A program made the position numbers and the translations under genes. DNA of 64,000 bases from Oceanobacillus damuensis (GTDB lineage Bacteria > Bacillota > Bacilli > Bacillales > Amphibacillaceae), in assembly GCF_001618145.1 (NCBI RefSeq), contig NZ_LQNF01000004.1:186001-250000 (forward strand). The letters run 5' to 3'. The notes under the pieces were generated by a model. It was not told where the DNA came from. It searched no databases and saw only the letters and a list, made by a program, of their open reading frames with translations. Positions 27,627 to 37,155 of this stretch are shown one piece after another (within the stretch, counting starts at the first letter, position 1; every line of letters begins with the position of its first letter).

Positions 27627-29123
27627 TTGAAGAAAGTTTCTAATGTTTTTTACATCACAATCGCTCTAGTCATTATATTTGTATTACTTGGTGCACTCAT
27701 GCCAGTTCAATTTGAGGAAGCTACATCCTATCTGAACGCTTTTATATCGTCAAACTTTGGATGGTATTACATGTGGCTGATGGTTGCACTAATCATCCTA
27801 TCTATTTTTGTCATTGTCAGTCCCTACGGTAAAATTCGCTTGGGAAAAGATAATGAAAGGCCAGACTTTTCTACCCCTACGTGGATTGCTATGTTATTCT
27901 CGGCTGGGCTGGGTATTGGCCTTGTGTTCTACGGTGCTGCCGAGCCTCTATTTCATGGTTTTTTAGATGCACCTCTATCAGAAGAAGGCTCAGACCTGGC
28001 ATTTAAGGAAGGTCTTTCATTGACCTATTTCCACTGGGGTTTCCATGGATGGGCTATGTATGGTGTCGTTGCTCTCGCATTGGCCTTTTTCCAATTCCGA
28101 AAAGGGGAACGCGGCTTGATTTCAGCGACGCTAAAGCCACTATTTGGCGATAGAATGACGGGTCCATTAGGAATTATGATTGACGTGCTTGCAGCATATG
28201 CAACGATATTCGGTGTTGCAACCTCCCTTGGGTTAGGAGCAATGCAAATTAATGGGGGGTTAAATCATCTTTTTGGAGTTGATGTAACTTTTGCTTCCCA
28301 GTTTATTATTGTGGCGGTGGTAACCGTCTTATTTCTAGCTTCATCCTGGTCAGGCCTAAGCAAGGGAATTAAATATTTGTCGAATACCAATATGGTGCTG
28401 GCGATTTTATTATTTTTTTCTTTACTATTTATAGGTCCAACCCTGCTAATCCTTAATATGTTCACGGAAACTTTTGGATTGTACATCCAGAACCTTATAC
28501 AATGGAGTTTTCGCTCAGCACCGCTTGAAGGGGATAATCGCGGCTGGGTAGATGCGTGGACCATTTTCTACTGGGCATGGTGGATTTCCTGGGCACCGTT
28601 TGTAGGTATGTTCATCGCTCGTGTATCTCGGGGAAGAACCATTCGGGAATTTATGATTGGTGTAATGATAATACCTACATTCATCAGTGCCATTTGGTTC
28701 GCGACATTTGGAACAACTGCTGGCGAGATTCAAAGGCGTGGAGTTATTGACCTAACCCAATTTTCAACAGAATTGGTTACCTTTAATATGTATGATCAAT
28801 TACCTTTCCCATTCATTTTATCTATCTTATCCATATTACTGCTTAGCACATTTTTCATTACTTCCGCAGATTCAGCTACATTCGTACTTGGAATCCAAAC
28901 AACCCACGGTTCATTGACACCCCCAAATGGTGTAAAAATCATCATGGGTGTGGCACAATCTGCAGTCGCTTTGATTTTGCTGTATGTAGGCGGGTTGACA
29001 GCACTGCAAAATACGATTATTGCTGCAGCGCTCCCCTTTTCGTTCGTAGTAATATTAATGATGTTCTCATTGGTGAAAGCACTTCAACAGGAAAGAAAGA
29101 GAATAGCAAGGGGGAAAAAATAA
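27627..29123 (+). CDS. BCCT-family betaine/choline/carnitine transporter
   Basis: Sodium-coupled uptake of compatible solutes such as glycine betaine; 498 residues with 12 membrane segments. Family motifs: FSAGLGIGLVFYGAAEPLFH near residue 95, YFHWGFHGWAMYGVVALALAFF, and the substrate-site tryptophans in the WTIFYWAWWISWAPFVGMFIARVSRGRTIREF segment. It is like OpuD/BetL; the exact substrate cannot be told. Start is TTG 27627, with GGGGGGA 5-6 bases upstream. Monocistronic; its presence fits an osmotically challenged habitat. Confidence 0.9.
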   Translation: MKKVSNVFYITIALVIIFVLLGALMPVQFEEATSYLNAFISSNFGWYYMWLMVALIILSIFVIVSPYGKIRLGKDNERPDFSTPTWIAMLFSAGLGIGLVFYGAAEPLFHGFLDAPLSEEGSDLAFKEGLSLTYFHWGFHGWAMYGVVALALAFFQFRKGERGLISATLKPLFGDRMTGPLGIMIDVLAAYATIFGVATSLGLGAMQINGGLNHLFGVDVTFASQFIIVAVVTVLFLASSWSGLSKGIKYLSNTNMVLAILLFFSLLFIGPTLLILNMFTETFGLYIQNLIQWSFRSAPLEGDNRGWVDAWTIFYWAWWISWAPFVGMFIARVSRGRTIREFMIGVMIIPTFISAIWFATFGTTAGEIQRRGVIDLTQFSTELVTFNMYDQLPFPFILSILSILLLSTFFITSADSATFVLGIQTTHGSLTPPNGVKIIMGVAQSAVALILLYVGGLTALQNTIIAAALPFSFVVILMMFSLVKALQQERKRIARGKK

Positions 29124-29134
29124 CCCCATTAATT

Positions 29135-29174
29135 AAAACGCACACTTTGGCTAAATTGCCTATGTGTGCGTTTT
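29135..29174. terminator. Terminator between BCCT gene and methyltransferase
   Basis: AAAACGCACAC (29135-29145) pairs with GTGTGCGTTTT (29164-29174) between convergent genes. Confidence 0.75.
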
Positions 29175-29184
29175 ACACTGTCAT

Positions 29185-29796
29185 CTAAAATACTAAACGG
29201 TAAATCAGGAAACGCTCGTCAGGGTTTTTCTCATACAATCCTTGTAATGGGACTTCCTTCTTTAATTCAAAGGAAGTATTGTTCTCAAGGAAATAAATAT
29301 AATCTTCATGGGGGTAATACAATATCAATTCCACTTCCCTTTCAGCTTTTTCTGCAGAGCGTAAAATGTTATGAATGACTTTTCTAAAAATGATAACCGA
29401 AAAAGGATTAAAGAAATAGAAACGATTATCATTTGGTTCTACCCTATACTCCTCTGCCAGACAGCAGAAGAATTCAATGGTGTTCTCTTTTTTGTTTGTA
29501 TATTTTAAATAACTTCGCTGGTTATCAATTGCCTTCTGATAGGCGTTTTCATCCATTTCTATCCCTTTGGCCGAAACACCGAAAAAGTAATGGATATAAA
29601 AGTTCAGCCTACCTTTACCACATCCGTAATCAACTACTTGATCATTTTCCCCTAATTTATAATGCTGGAACAGGATTTCCAATGCATCATACGGTGTAGG
29701 TTCATATGGATTGTATTGGACCGAATCCGGATAGGACACCTTCTTTTCTGCCCCTGTACGGATGTGCATTAATTTATCAAATTTATATTCGTTCAT
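29185..29796 (-). CDS. Class I SAM-dependent methyltransferase
   Basis: Motif I is VVDYGCGKGRLNF (about residues 55-67), followed by the acidic end of strand 2 (GIEMDENAY) and a catalytic-looking FFNPFS motif in the position of NPPY/NPPF, which in other families is typical of N-methylation. Length 203. The substrate is unknown. It is monocistronic, convergent with the BCCT gene. The 321 bases upstream (29797-30117) contain only a TTACCAT/ATGGTAA inverted repeat (29839-29863) and the YugN start region. Confidence 0.75.
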   Translation of the reverse strand: MNEYKFDKLMHIRTGAEKKVSYPDSVQYNPYEPTPYDALEILFQHYKLGENDQVVDYGCGKGRLNFYIHYFFGVSAKGIEMDENAYQKAIDNQRSYLKYTNKKENTIEFFCCLAEEYRVEPNDNRFYFFNPFSVIIFRKVIHNILRSAEKAEREVELILYYPHEDYIYFLENNTSFELKKEVPLQGLYEKNPDERFLIYRLVF

Positions 29797-30117
29797 CGTA
29801 TCGTCCTTTAAAATTTTTTCAGAATCGGAAAATCAATTACCATCACATTCTGTAATGGTAAGTCAATTTTAACATAATCGCGCGTTTACAAGAAGGAGAC
29901 CTTACTCATTCTCAGCTGACTACCCGCTGCAAACTGTCTATAAACCAGCCAAACAAGAGAAAATAACATATCATGGGAAAATGGGTGTGAGCCACCATTA
30001 AATGCCTCAGCCCTTTTTACTATCATCCTTTACCGCACCCTTGCATCTATTTTAAATGTATTTATATTCCATTTTTGGGAAGGATAATAACTAATCTAAT
30101 TTAGGAGTGTATAGAGG

Positions 30118-30540
30118 ATGATAGAACTACATACAGAGATTGAGGGAAAAAGAACAACCTTTGGCCAAATGCAATCCGGTCTGAAGTCCTTAGGTTATTG
30201 CTTATGCGGAAATTGGCAATATGACAGAGGTTTTTTTGATGGTATCCTGTCACGCGAAGGAGGCGAGACAATATATATCCGACTCCCCTTTCACGTCATT
30301 ACCGGTCAGCTGGATCATAGCGATGCTGTTATCGAGTTTCAAACACCTTTTGTTATCAAACATGTTGTTAATGTCGGTTTGGACAAAAGTGGATCATCGC
30401 TCCTTACAGCTACAGGATTTAGCCAATTTCAAAAGCCTTTGGATACGGATGGAAATATAAAACATAAAAATAAGTGGGAAGAAATTGGTGAGAGGTCCAT
30501 AGACCAGGTAATGCAATATATTTCGATGAATGTGTCTTGA
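30118..30540 (+). CDS. YugN-like protein of unknown function
   Basis: A 140-residue cytosolic protein without membrane segments. The pattern 'LGYCLCGNWQYDRGFFDG' followed by a beta-rich 'YIRLPFHVITGQLD' and 'FQTPFVIKHV' agrees with the YugN family of Bacillaceae, whose function is not known. AGGAGTGTATAGAGG precedes ATG 30118. It stands next to the DUF1992 gene but with a 110-base gap. Confidence 0.6.
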   Translation: MIELHTEIEGKRTTFGQMQSGLKSLGYCLCGNWQYDRGFFDGILSREGGETIYIRLPFHVITGQLDHSDAVIEFQTPFVIKHVVNVGLDKSGSSLLTATGFSQFQKPLDTDGNIKHKNKWEEIGERSIDQVMQYISMNVS

Positions 30541-30652
30541 CCAATTTCCATATTCTCTTGATTTCCCCCGGAGTTTTGCCCATACTTATTGATAAGAATT
30601 GTTACCTTAAGACGTAATTCTTTTTATATATATGGGCAAGGAGGATAGTGTC

Positions 30653-31003
30653 ATGTATATTTTCGTTGAAGAAAAGATTAAAGAGTCCATCGAAAATGGT
30701 GAATTCGATAATCTTCCCGGAAAAGGGAAACCGCTCGATTTAAAAGATGAATTTTCCGGTATGCCCCAGGACCTGAAACAAGCCTATCGAATATTAAAAA
30801 ATGCAGGATATATTACTGAAGAAGTTGAAAATAAAAGAGACTCAATCTCCCAGGATGATTTGCTGACAAGCGCAACGGATGGGAATGTAAGTAGAGATCA
30901 ACATAAAAGAAAGCAGTTTGATACGTTTATTGAAGAAAGGAAATTGCATACCAACTCCAGATTTGCAGCCTATGCAAAGAAGATTTATAGGAAGCTGTTT
31001 TAA
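30653..31003 (+). CDS. DUF1992 (DnaJ-related domain) protein
   Basis: Small 116-residue protein. The hallmark VEEKIKESIENGEFDNLPGKGKPL at its N-terminus, then DLKQAYRILKNAGYITEE, defines DUF1992, also found in animal DNAJC28; no J-domain is present. Function is not established. Start placed at ATG 30653 because AAGGAGGAT ends 6 bases upstream; the ATG at 30632 precedes that site. Ends at a strong bidirectional terminator shared with arsC. Confidence 0.78.
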   Translation: MYIFVEEKIKESIENGEFDNLPGKGKPLDLKDEFSGMPQDLKQAYRILKNAGYITEEVENKRDSISQDDLLTSATDGNVSRDQHKRKQFDTFIEERKLHTNSRFAAYAKKIYRKLF

Positions 31004-31018
31004 TTCAATTTATAAAGC

Positions 31019-31063
31019 AAATGAGCCGTACATCCATTCCTTCGCAGGGTGTACGGCTCATTT
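31019..31063. terminator. Bidirectional terminator between DUF1992 gene and arsC
   Basis: A 14-bp perfect stem (31019-31032 with 31050-31063, GAGCCGTACA core) between convergent genes. Confidence 0.88.
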
Positions 31064-31078
31064 CAGTAAGGTGATTTA

Positions 31079-31498
31079 TTATTTTCCCGTTTCTGCAAAT
31101 TGTTTTATCCGGGCGCCAATTTCATCACGGACACGCCTGAACACTTCCCACACTTCTTCTTCGGTGCCTTCTGCTTTTGCCGGATCATCAAATCCCCAAT
31201 GTTCGCGTTTTACGTGGGGAGGTGTCATAGGACATTTGTCTGCAGCATCTCCACAAAGCGTAACAGCCAATGTAGCATTGTTCAAATAGTCCATATCAAT
31301 CATTTCCGATTTCTGTTCTGAAATATCCACCCCTGCTTCATCCATCGCTTTTACAGCTTTGGGATTTAAGCCATGTGCTTCAATGCCTGCACTTCTGACT
31401 TCCCATTCTTCTCCGAGATATTTTTTGGCCCATCCCTCCGCCATTTGGCTTCTGCAGGAATTTCCAGTGCATAAAAAGTAAAGTGTTTTTTTAGACAT
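31079..31498 (-). CDS. arsC: Arsenate reductase, thioredoxin-coupled
   Basis: Reduces arsenate to arsenite for export by ArsB. Low-molecular-weight phosphatase fold with the P-loop C10-TGNSC15-R and the redox pair Cys82 and Cys89 (LCGDAADKC), the three-cysteine relay of the thioredoxin-dependent family of B. subtilis and S. aureus. Length 139 is exact for the family. Last gene of arsRBC, 16 bases after arsB. Confidence 0.95.
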   Translation of the reverse strand: MSKKTLYFLCTGNSCRSQMAEGWAKKYLGEEWEVRSAGIEAHGLNPKAVKAMDEAGVDISEQKSEMIDMDYLNNATLAVTLCGDAADKCPMTPPHVKREHWGFDDPAKAEGTEEEVWEVFRRVRDEIGARIKQFAETGK

Positions 31499-31514
31499 GT
31501 ATTCATCTCTCCTT

Positions 31515-32813
31515 TTATAGAATTATTAATGTTAAATAGAGTCCTAATAGTGTAATAAACAGGATCGGAACAGTTAAGACAATCCCAATTTTAAAATAGG
31601 TTCCCCATGAAATTTTAAATCCTTTTTTGGATAAGACATGGAGCCATACTAATGTGGCTAGTGAACCAATTGGCGTAATCTTCGGTCCTAAGTCTGAACC
31701 AACTACATTCGCATAAATCAGCGCTTCGCGAATGACACCAGAAGTATCCGTTTCCGCAATGGCCAGGGCGTCAATCATAACTGTTGGCATATTATTCATG
31801 ATCGATGACAGAAACGCTGCAATGAATCCCATTGCCATTGTCGCTGCGAAAAGTCCTTGTTCTGCTGCTGCCTGAATAACGGTGGCAAGTGCACTAGTAA
31901 GCCCCGCATTGCCCAATCCATAAACAACGACATACATACCAAGGGAGAAAAATACAATATTCCATGGTGCTCCCTTAATAACTGCCCTTGTGTCCACAGC
32001 ATTGCTTTTTCTCGCCATCAGCAAGAAGAATATCGCTATAATGCCTGCAACAATGGAAACCGGCAAGTTAATAAACTCACTGACAAAATAGCCAATAAGT
32101 AGTATGCCGAGTACATACCAAGATAAACGAAACATTTTAGGGTCTCTTATTGCATCTACAGGTTGACTTAACTTGGAAACCTCATAGGACCTCGGAATGC
32201 TTTTTCTAAAGTAAATCAATAATACGGCAATTGTTGCTGTCAGCGCGAACAGATTTGGAATAATCATTCTCGATGCATATTCCACAAAACCAATGCCAAA
32301 GAAATCCGCAGAGACAATATTAACCAGGTTACTTACTACAAACGGTAATGATGTTGTATCAGCAATAAACCCACTCGCCATAATGAATGGGAAAATCATT
32401 TTTTCGGAGAAATTTAAATTCCGAACCATTGCAAGTACAATCGGTGTCAGTATAAGTGCAGCCCCATCATTCGCAAAGAAGGCGGCTACAATCGCACCCA
32501 AAATACTTATGTAGACAAACATCTTGATTCCATTACCTTGCGCAACTCTTGCCATATGCAAAGCTGCCCATTCAAACAATCCAATTTCATCTAATATTAA
32601 CGAAATAAGAATAATGGCAACAAAAGCAAGCGTTGCGTTCCATACGATATCGGTAACTTCGATAACATCACTGAAATCAACTACCCCTACCACCAGAGCG
32701 ACCAGAGCGCCACCGATGGCAGACCATCCAATTGACAATCCTTTAGGCTGCCATATAACTAAAATAAGTGTGACAAAGAAAATTAAAATTGCTAGCATAA
32801 GCGTTGTTGACAA
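31515..32813 (-). CDS. arsB: Arsenite efflux permease ArsB
   Basis: Membrane carrier that exports arsenite and antimonite. About 12 hydrophobic segments; ArsB/NhaD-type motifs include [18 protein letters not shown] and [13 protein letters not shown], and the C-terminal [22 protein letters not shown]. The start is placed at TTG 32813, 7 bases after GGGGGT; the earlier TTG 32828 lies immediately after the arsR stop and upstream of that ribosome site. Length about 432 fits ArsB. Confidence 0.92.
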   Translation of the reverse strand: MSTTLMLAILIFFVTLILVIWQPKGLSIGWSAIGGALVALVVGVVDFSDVIEVTDIVWNATLAFVAIILISLILDEIGLFEWAALHMARVAQGNGIKMFVYISILGAIVAAFFANDGAALILTPIVLAMVRNLNFSEKMIFPFIMASGFIADTTSLPFVVSNLVNIVSADFFGIGFVEYASRMIIPNLFALTATIAVLLIYFRKSIPRSYEVSKLSQPVDAIRDPKMFRLSWYVLGILLIGYFVSEFINLPVSIVAGIIAIFFLLMARKSNAVDTRAVIKGAPWNIVFFSLGMYVVVYGLGNAGLTSALATVIQAAAEQGLFAATMAMGFIAAFLSSIMNNMPTVMIDALAIAETDTSGVIREALIYANVVGSDLGPKITPIGSLATLVWLHVLSKKGFKISWGTYFKIGIVLTVPILFITLLGLYLTLIIL

Positions 32814-32828
32814 AATAGTTACCCCCAA

Positions 32829-33173
32829 TTAGCAACAAGTGATTCGTGTACCTTGTTTTTCCAATTCTTTTAATTTATAACTCTGATCAGGTAATTGCTC
32901 GAGAATCTTGCCGATAAATGGATAGTACTCACTATTTTGGTTTACAGAGTAAAATATCCATTGGCCTCTCCGATCTTCCTTAACCAGTCCAACATCCCTC
33001 AATTTACGAAGGTGCTGACTTATGGATGGTTGACTTGCTTTAAAAATTTCCACGAATTCGCAAACACAACAGTCGTTGTCATCCAATATTTTCAGCATGG
33101 ACAATCTCGTTTTATCACCCAATAACTTTAAGATTACCGCTGCTTTATCCATTTCAATCGCAGTTTGCAGCAT
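32829..33173 (-). CDS. arsR: Arsenic-responsive repressor ArsR
   Basis: Winged-helix ArsR/SmtB repressor of 114 residues. The arsenite-binding cysteines appear in DCCVCE (Cys35, 36, 38) on the first HTH helix, followed by SQPSISQHLRKLRDVGLV. It ends with two further cysteines, as in many Bacillus ArsR proteins. AAAGGTGGTG precedes ATG 33173. First gene of the operon; a 9-bp inverted repeat operator lies 30 bases upstream. Confidence 0.92.
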   Translation of the reverse strand: MLQTAIEMDKAAVILKLLGDKTRLSMLKILDDNDCCVCEFVEIFKASQPSISQHLRKLRDVGLVKEDRRGQWIFYSVNQNSEYYPFIGKILEQLPDQSYKLKELEKQGTRITCC

Positions 33174-33202
33174 CCCTTAACACCACCTTTTATTCTTTCA
33201 TA

Positions 33203-33228
33203 ATTATATAACGATTTGCTTATATAAT
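33203..33228. promoter_or_regulatory. ArsR operator
   Basis: Perfect 9-bp inverted repeat ATTATATAA (33203-33211) and TTATATAAT (33220-33228) around an 8-base spacer, just upstream of arsR. Confidence 0.65.
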
Positions 33229-33272
33229 CAACCAACTAAGATTTCTTTTACAAATCTTTAATAAATCAACTA

Positions 33273-34118
33273 CTAAAATAAATCCATCTGCCTTGGAGCC
33301 AAACCTTCATATTCAATACCTAGTATGTTTTGGAGCTCCTTCGCATTAACTGCTGCCTCTTTGCCGGAATTATTGTTAAATAAAACAATAATATCCTTTG
33401 TCGATTTGGCAAGCTCGGTGATGGTGTTTTTTAAATCTGTCAGTTCCTGCTGATTATATCTATATAAGTAACGGACTTCACGCCAATTAACATTTCCTGA
33501 CTTATTCCAACCATGAATATTCCTTCCATGCATACGAATTAACGTCACATCAGGATTGGTCACAATCGGCACTAACGGAATCGATCCCTTTCCGGCCTGT
33601 GGTTCATCTGCAATGGAATGGATCCATCCATCTTCTTTCATAAAAGAAAGTGTTCCATCGCGAAAACGTGCATCAAACCAAGACTGATGCCTGAATTCAA
33701 GGGCGACTGGAATATTCCCCATCATTTTCTTACAGTATCTCAAATAAGTTACATTTTCCTTCCGGCAATCAAACCAAGGTGGGAATTGGAACAGAACCAT
33801 CGCCAGCTTCTTTGCATCCAGGTACGGTTTTAAAGAGTCCCTGAACGCCTTGAACATTTCTTTTTTGGATTCAAAAGGGGTATTTCCACGCTGATGTCCC
33901 GTCATAGCTTGATAAGCTTTTACGATAAACCGGAAATTTTCCGGTGTTTGCTTCACCCACTTTTCAGCATTGCGAACAGGCTGGATGGCATAAAAGGAGG
34001 CATCGACCTCCACAACCGGGAAATGACTGCTGTATTCGGTTAATTTATCTTTTGGCTTTATATAATCTGGATACAGAGAATCATGGTCCCCCCATCCTGT
34101 TAAACCTATTTGAATCAT
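33273..34118 (-). CDS. DUF72 family protein (YunF-like)
   Basis: TIM-barrel-like protein of 281 residues of unknown activity. The DUF72 pattern is clear: N-terminal IGLTGWGDHDSLYP, then YSSHFPVVEVDASFYAIQP, FRFIVKAYQAMTGH, VALEFRHQSWF, and C-terminal DIIVLFNNNSGKEAAVNA. Start placed at ATG 34118 with TGGAGG 6-7 bases upstream instead of the 16-codon longer frame. Upstream of arsR on the same strand is its stop, but 100 bases and the ars operator separate them. Confidence 0.82.
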   Translation of the reverse strand: MIQIGLTGWGDHDSLYPDYIKPKDKLTEYSSHFPVVEVDASFYAIQPVRNAEKWVKQTPENFRFIVKAYQAMTGHQRGNTPFESKKEMFKAFRDSLKPYLDAKKLAMVLFQFPPWFDCRKENVTYLRYCKKMMGNIPVALEFRHQSWFDARFRDGTLSFMKEDGWIHSIADEPQAGKGSIPLVPIVTNPDVTLIRMHGRNIHGWNKSGNVNWREVRYLYRYNQQELTDLKNTITELAKSTKDIIVLFNNNSGKEAAVNAKELQNILGIEYEGLAPRQMDLF

Positions 34119-34408
34119 ATTATTTCCTCCAGAAAATAATTCGTGCAGAATTGCGATCTGTATCAAGGGTAGTTCACAAGTACATTAATACGTGCGTTCT
34201 CCTATTTTACAACTCTAACAGAGCCCCAACCCGAACAAGTCTTTGTAGAAGGATACCATCTATCAATTTCTACGAGTTGCTTTCCATTATATCGTTTTTG
34301 TTCGATTCCTTAAAATGATAAATCTCTTTATTACGCGCCCCGTTACCGATTATACTTCTTTCTTTATGGGTAGATAACAATATCTGATAAATATAAGGAG
34401 CTGATAAA

Positions 34409-35134
34409 ATGAAAGATATGAAGCAAATCCATATGTACATCGCATTTGTCCTCATGATTGCAGTAAATGCCATGGCGAATATGTTTACCCTCAAGGGATA
34501 CACAACAGGTGAAATTTCCAATATGTATACGGTCTATTTCACCCCGGCAAGCTATACATTCAGTATATGGACGCTGATTTATATTGCTCTTTTCTTATGG
34601 CTGCTCAGTTTCAGTCTCAAAATGCAGAAGTTGGGCAATTCGCAGTATTGGGGATTTCTGCTGACTTGTCTTTTTAACGTTCTATGGATTATTTCCTGGC
34701 ATTTTCTTCTCGATGGAGTTGCCCTGATTATAATACTCATGCATTTCCTTACAATTCTATATCTGTATCACGCACAGCGCAGTCAAAACAAATCCATCAA
34801 ATTCCTGGCTCCGATTTCATTATATGTGGGCTGGATTACAGTGGCTTCCTTAATAAATATACTTTATTGGTTGGTAGCAAGTATTGAAATCAACACGGAT
34901 GTACAGATGATATTAACTTATCTGGCTGTCGCAATTGTTCTCATTCTCGGATTTGCAGTAATGTTTCTATTGCGGGATTGGGTTATTATCCTTGTATTCA
35001 TCTGGGCCATAATCGGTATATTTGTAATGAACTTCCCTGATCAATGGCTGCTTGCCATTGTCACAATCAGTATAGCGATATTTTTGGCAGTTCTATCGGT
35101 ACTTTACTGGATTCGGACAAGACATACCTCATAA
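34409..35134 (+). CDS. TspO/MBR-related membrane protein
   Basis: Very hydrophobic 241-residue protein with seven or so membrane segments. It carries pieces of the tryptophan-rich TspO pattern: 'TPASYTFSIWTLIYIALFLW', 'LFNVLWIISWHFLL' and 'YVGWITVASLINILYW'. TspO proteins bind porphyrins and are about 160 residues with five helices; this longer form has two or more additional helices. The ligand is unknown. AAGGAGC lies 8 bases before ATG 34409. Monocistronic, followed by an R1 repeat. Confidence 0.7.
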   Translation: MKDMKQIHMYIAFVLMIAVNAMANMFTLKGYTTGEISNMYTVYFTPASYTFSIWTLIYIALFLWLLSFSLKMQKLGNSQYWGFLLTCLFNVLWIISWHFLLDGVALIIILMHFLTILYLYHAQRSQNKSIKFLAPISLYVGWITVASLINILYWLVASIEINTDVQMILTYLAVAIVLILGFAVMFLLRDWVIILVFIWAIIGIFVMNFPDQWLLAIVTISIAIFLAVLSVLYWIRTRHTS

Positions 35135-35159
35135 ATAAAACAGACGGATGAGTGACCGT

Positions 35160-35335
35160 GAACAAAAGCGCAAGCGCCTTGATCACCCCCGACAAGCTTA
35201 AGTAGAAACTACCAGTGGCGTTCTTTGCCACAGGTAGTTTCTACTTAAGACCTCAAGGGGGGTAGGCGCTGGAGCTGGCCGTGGCCGTTTATGTGTAAGA
35301 ATTAAATGCTGCCAAAATCTTATACTTTCTTACCC
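35160..35335. repeat. Dispersed palindromic repeat, family R1, copy 3 (most complete)
   Basis: Nested pairing: AGCGCC with GGCGCT, ACCCCC with GGGGGT, then a perfect 17-bp stem (35197-35213 with 35233-35249, CTTAAGTAGAAACTACC) and inner GTGGC/GCCAC. It shares flank GAACAAAAGCGCAAGCGCCTT with copy 1 and the tail GGAGCTGG...TAAGAATTAA.TGCTGCC with the copy near 51090. Confidence 0.78.
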
Positions 35336-35336
35336 G

Positions 35337-35374
35337 TTTAAAAAGGGACAAGCACCATGTATGGCACTCATCCC
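35337..35374 (-). terminator. Terminator of the flavin monooxygenase operon
   Basis: On the minus strand a 14-bp stem including G-T pairs (35361-35374 with 35345-35358) with a 2-base loop is followed by TTTTT, 27 bases beyond the reductase stop. Confidence 0.7.
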
Positions 35375-35400
35375 CCCTTATACCTTAATATCATAGCGTA

Positions 35401-35967
35401 TCAAAATCCATAATCAGCTTCTTTAGCTTTACGAATCTCCGTAAATGTTTTCGTCAAAACGACGGTATCTTCCACCAAACGGTCAATACGGAATAATACA
35501 TCATCATTAACGATTTCTTTCCGATGAAAATCCTTTTCCTCGATAAATACATATGTCTGTACAAGTTGGGCCTTCATGTAGGAAAGAATCGGTTTTAATT
35601 GCTGATCGACCATTAAATAATGCTTTGGTGACCCTGCAGTGACAAACATGCCGACAATTTTATCCAAAAATGCCTTCTCGGGCAGCAGGTCAAAGATGTT
35701 TTTCAATGTAGCTGGTATCGATGCCTGAAATACAGGGGTTCCTATAATTATTGCATCGGCTTCCATAATGGTTTTCGTAACATATCCGGTGTCGCCTTCA
35801 TACTCCAGGTAGTTACGGCCATCACTAAACTGCACATCATATTCGGCTAAATCGATTAATGTCACCTCAATATCCGGATACTTATCTTTGATAATCTTAA
35901 CTGTATAGTCCATCGCTGTTCTCGTTTTCGAACCGACCTTCGAACCAGATAATCCCACGATTTTCAT
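35401..35967 (-). CDS. NAD(P)H-dependent FMN reductase
   Basis: Flavodoxin-like enzyme of 188 residues supplying reduced FMN. The phosphate-binding loop is GLSGSKVGSKTRTAMDY at the N-terminus and the isoalloxazine loop is GTPVFQASIPATLKNIFDLLP near residue 78; family close to MsuE/SsuE type reductases. It starts 12 bases after the LLM monooxygenase gene, so the two make a two-component monooxygenase. The substrate is unknown; sulfonates or other small organics are handled by such pairs. Confidence 0.85.
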   Translation of the reverse strand: MKIVGLSGSKVGSKTRTAMDYTVKIIKDKYPDIEVTLIDLAEYDVQFSDGRNYLEYEGDTGYVTKTIMEADAIIIGTPVFQASIPATLKNIFDLLPEKAFLDKIVGMFVTAGSPKHYLMVDQQLKPILSYMKAQLVQTYVFIEEKDFHRKEIVNDDVLFRIDRLVEDTVVLTKTFTEIRKAKEADYGF

Positions 35968-35979
35968 ATTTCCATCTCC

Positions 35980-37038
35980 CTAGTTCTTTGCTGTATATTT
36001 TTTGATTGCCGGTAAAATTTCTGTTCCGATCAACTCAATGTTTTTCTTTAATTTATCAAATGGAACACCACCGAAATCCATTTGTGCGATATAGCGCTGA
36101 TGTCCAAATTGTTCATGCTGGTAAAGAATTTTCTCAATGATTTGCTGAGTACTGCCGACATTCATAACATCCCTTGTATCTGCACCTTGAGCAAATTGCT
36201 GCTTCGGATAGCCTCTTCCGTTAATCAGCTGCAAACCTTGATTAACATGTGGGTATATTTCTTTTTGCGCCTGTTGTGTCGTTTCCGCAGCATAGAAAAA
36301 TCCGGCAGTTGATATCGGAAGCTCGGATGGGTCAAATCCATTTTGCTTTGCGGCCTCACGATATGCATCAATGGAATACTTAAAGCTTGTAGCAGGCCCG
36401 CCCAAAGTCGCGATAAACATTGGAACCCCTGCATAACCCGCTTTAATGGCACTGGCAGGAGGACCGCCAACTGCACGCCAGATTGGAATGGTTCCGTTTT
36501 TTGGACGAGGAATAACTTCTGCATTCTTTAACGGTGCACGGAACTGTCCGCTCCAGTTGACAACTTCCTCTTTGGCAATCTTCAGCAACAGTTCGAACTT
36601 TTCTTCAAACAGTTCTTCATAGTCACGCACATTATAGCCTAACAGATCGAAAAGCCCGATTCGTGAAGCACGTCCAGCAATGAGTTCCGCCCGCCCTTTT
36701 GAAATCAGGTCAATGGTGGCAAAATCCTCAAAAACTCGTACAGGATCGGATGTACTAATAATTGTTGAAGAACTGGCTATTTTTATTTTTTCTGTTGCTT
36801 GAGCAATAGCGGCCAGGACAACAGAATGCGCCTGGGTAGTGAAATATTCCTGATGACTTTCTCCAACACTGAAGAAATCAATCCCGGCCTGTTCCGCCAG
36901 CTGGGCCAGTTCAATGATTTCATGGATGCGCTGCTCTGCGGAAATCCTCTCTCCTGTATGGGGATCCGGTATGTGGTCTCCAAGTGTATAAAGACCAAAT
37001 TCCATTCCTTGACTTGGATCAATACGATATTTTTCCAT
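35980..37038 (-). CDS. LLM-class flavin-dependent monooxygenase (luciferase-like)
   Basis: Bacterial-luciferase-fold enzyme of 352 residues that uses reduced FMN and oxygen. Typical blocks: AEQAGIDFFSVGESHQEYF, IKIASSSTIISTSDPVRVFEDFATIDLISKGRAELIAGRAS and IWRAVGGPPASAIKAG. It is of the 'alkanal monooxygenase-like' group annotated only in general terms. First gene of the operon with the FMN reductase and divergent from hxlR-type regulator at 37212; this arrangement in Bacilli often answers electrophiles such as quinones or aldehydes (inference). Confidence 0.85.
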   Translation of the reverse strand: MEKYRIDPSQGMEFGLYTLGDHIPDPHTGERISAEQRIHEIIELAQLAEQAGIDFFSVGESHQEYFTTQAHSVVLAAIAQATEKIKIASSSTIISTSDPVRVFEDFATIDLISKGRAELIAGRASRIGLFDLLGYNVRDYEELFEEKFELLLKIAKEEVVNWSGQFRAPLKNAEVIPRPKNGTIPIWRAVGGPPASAIKAGYAGVPMFIATLGGPATSFKYSIDAYREAAKQNGFDPSELPISTAGFFYAAETTQQAQKEIYPHVNQGLQLINGRGYPKQQFAQGADTRDVMNVGSTQQIIEKILYQHEQFGHQRYIAQMDFGGVPFDKLKKNIELIGTEILPAIKKYTAKN

Positions 37039-37155
37039 ATATTTGTCAGCCTCACTTATATTATATTTGATTATTGATTTTTTGTTGCGTTACAACCATT
37101 GCTTCTTTCCATAACATCTTCTTGGTGCTAGTATAGAATATAATGAGATATTATG

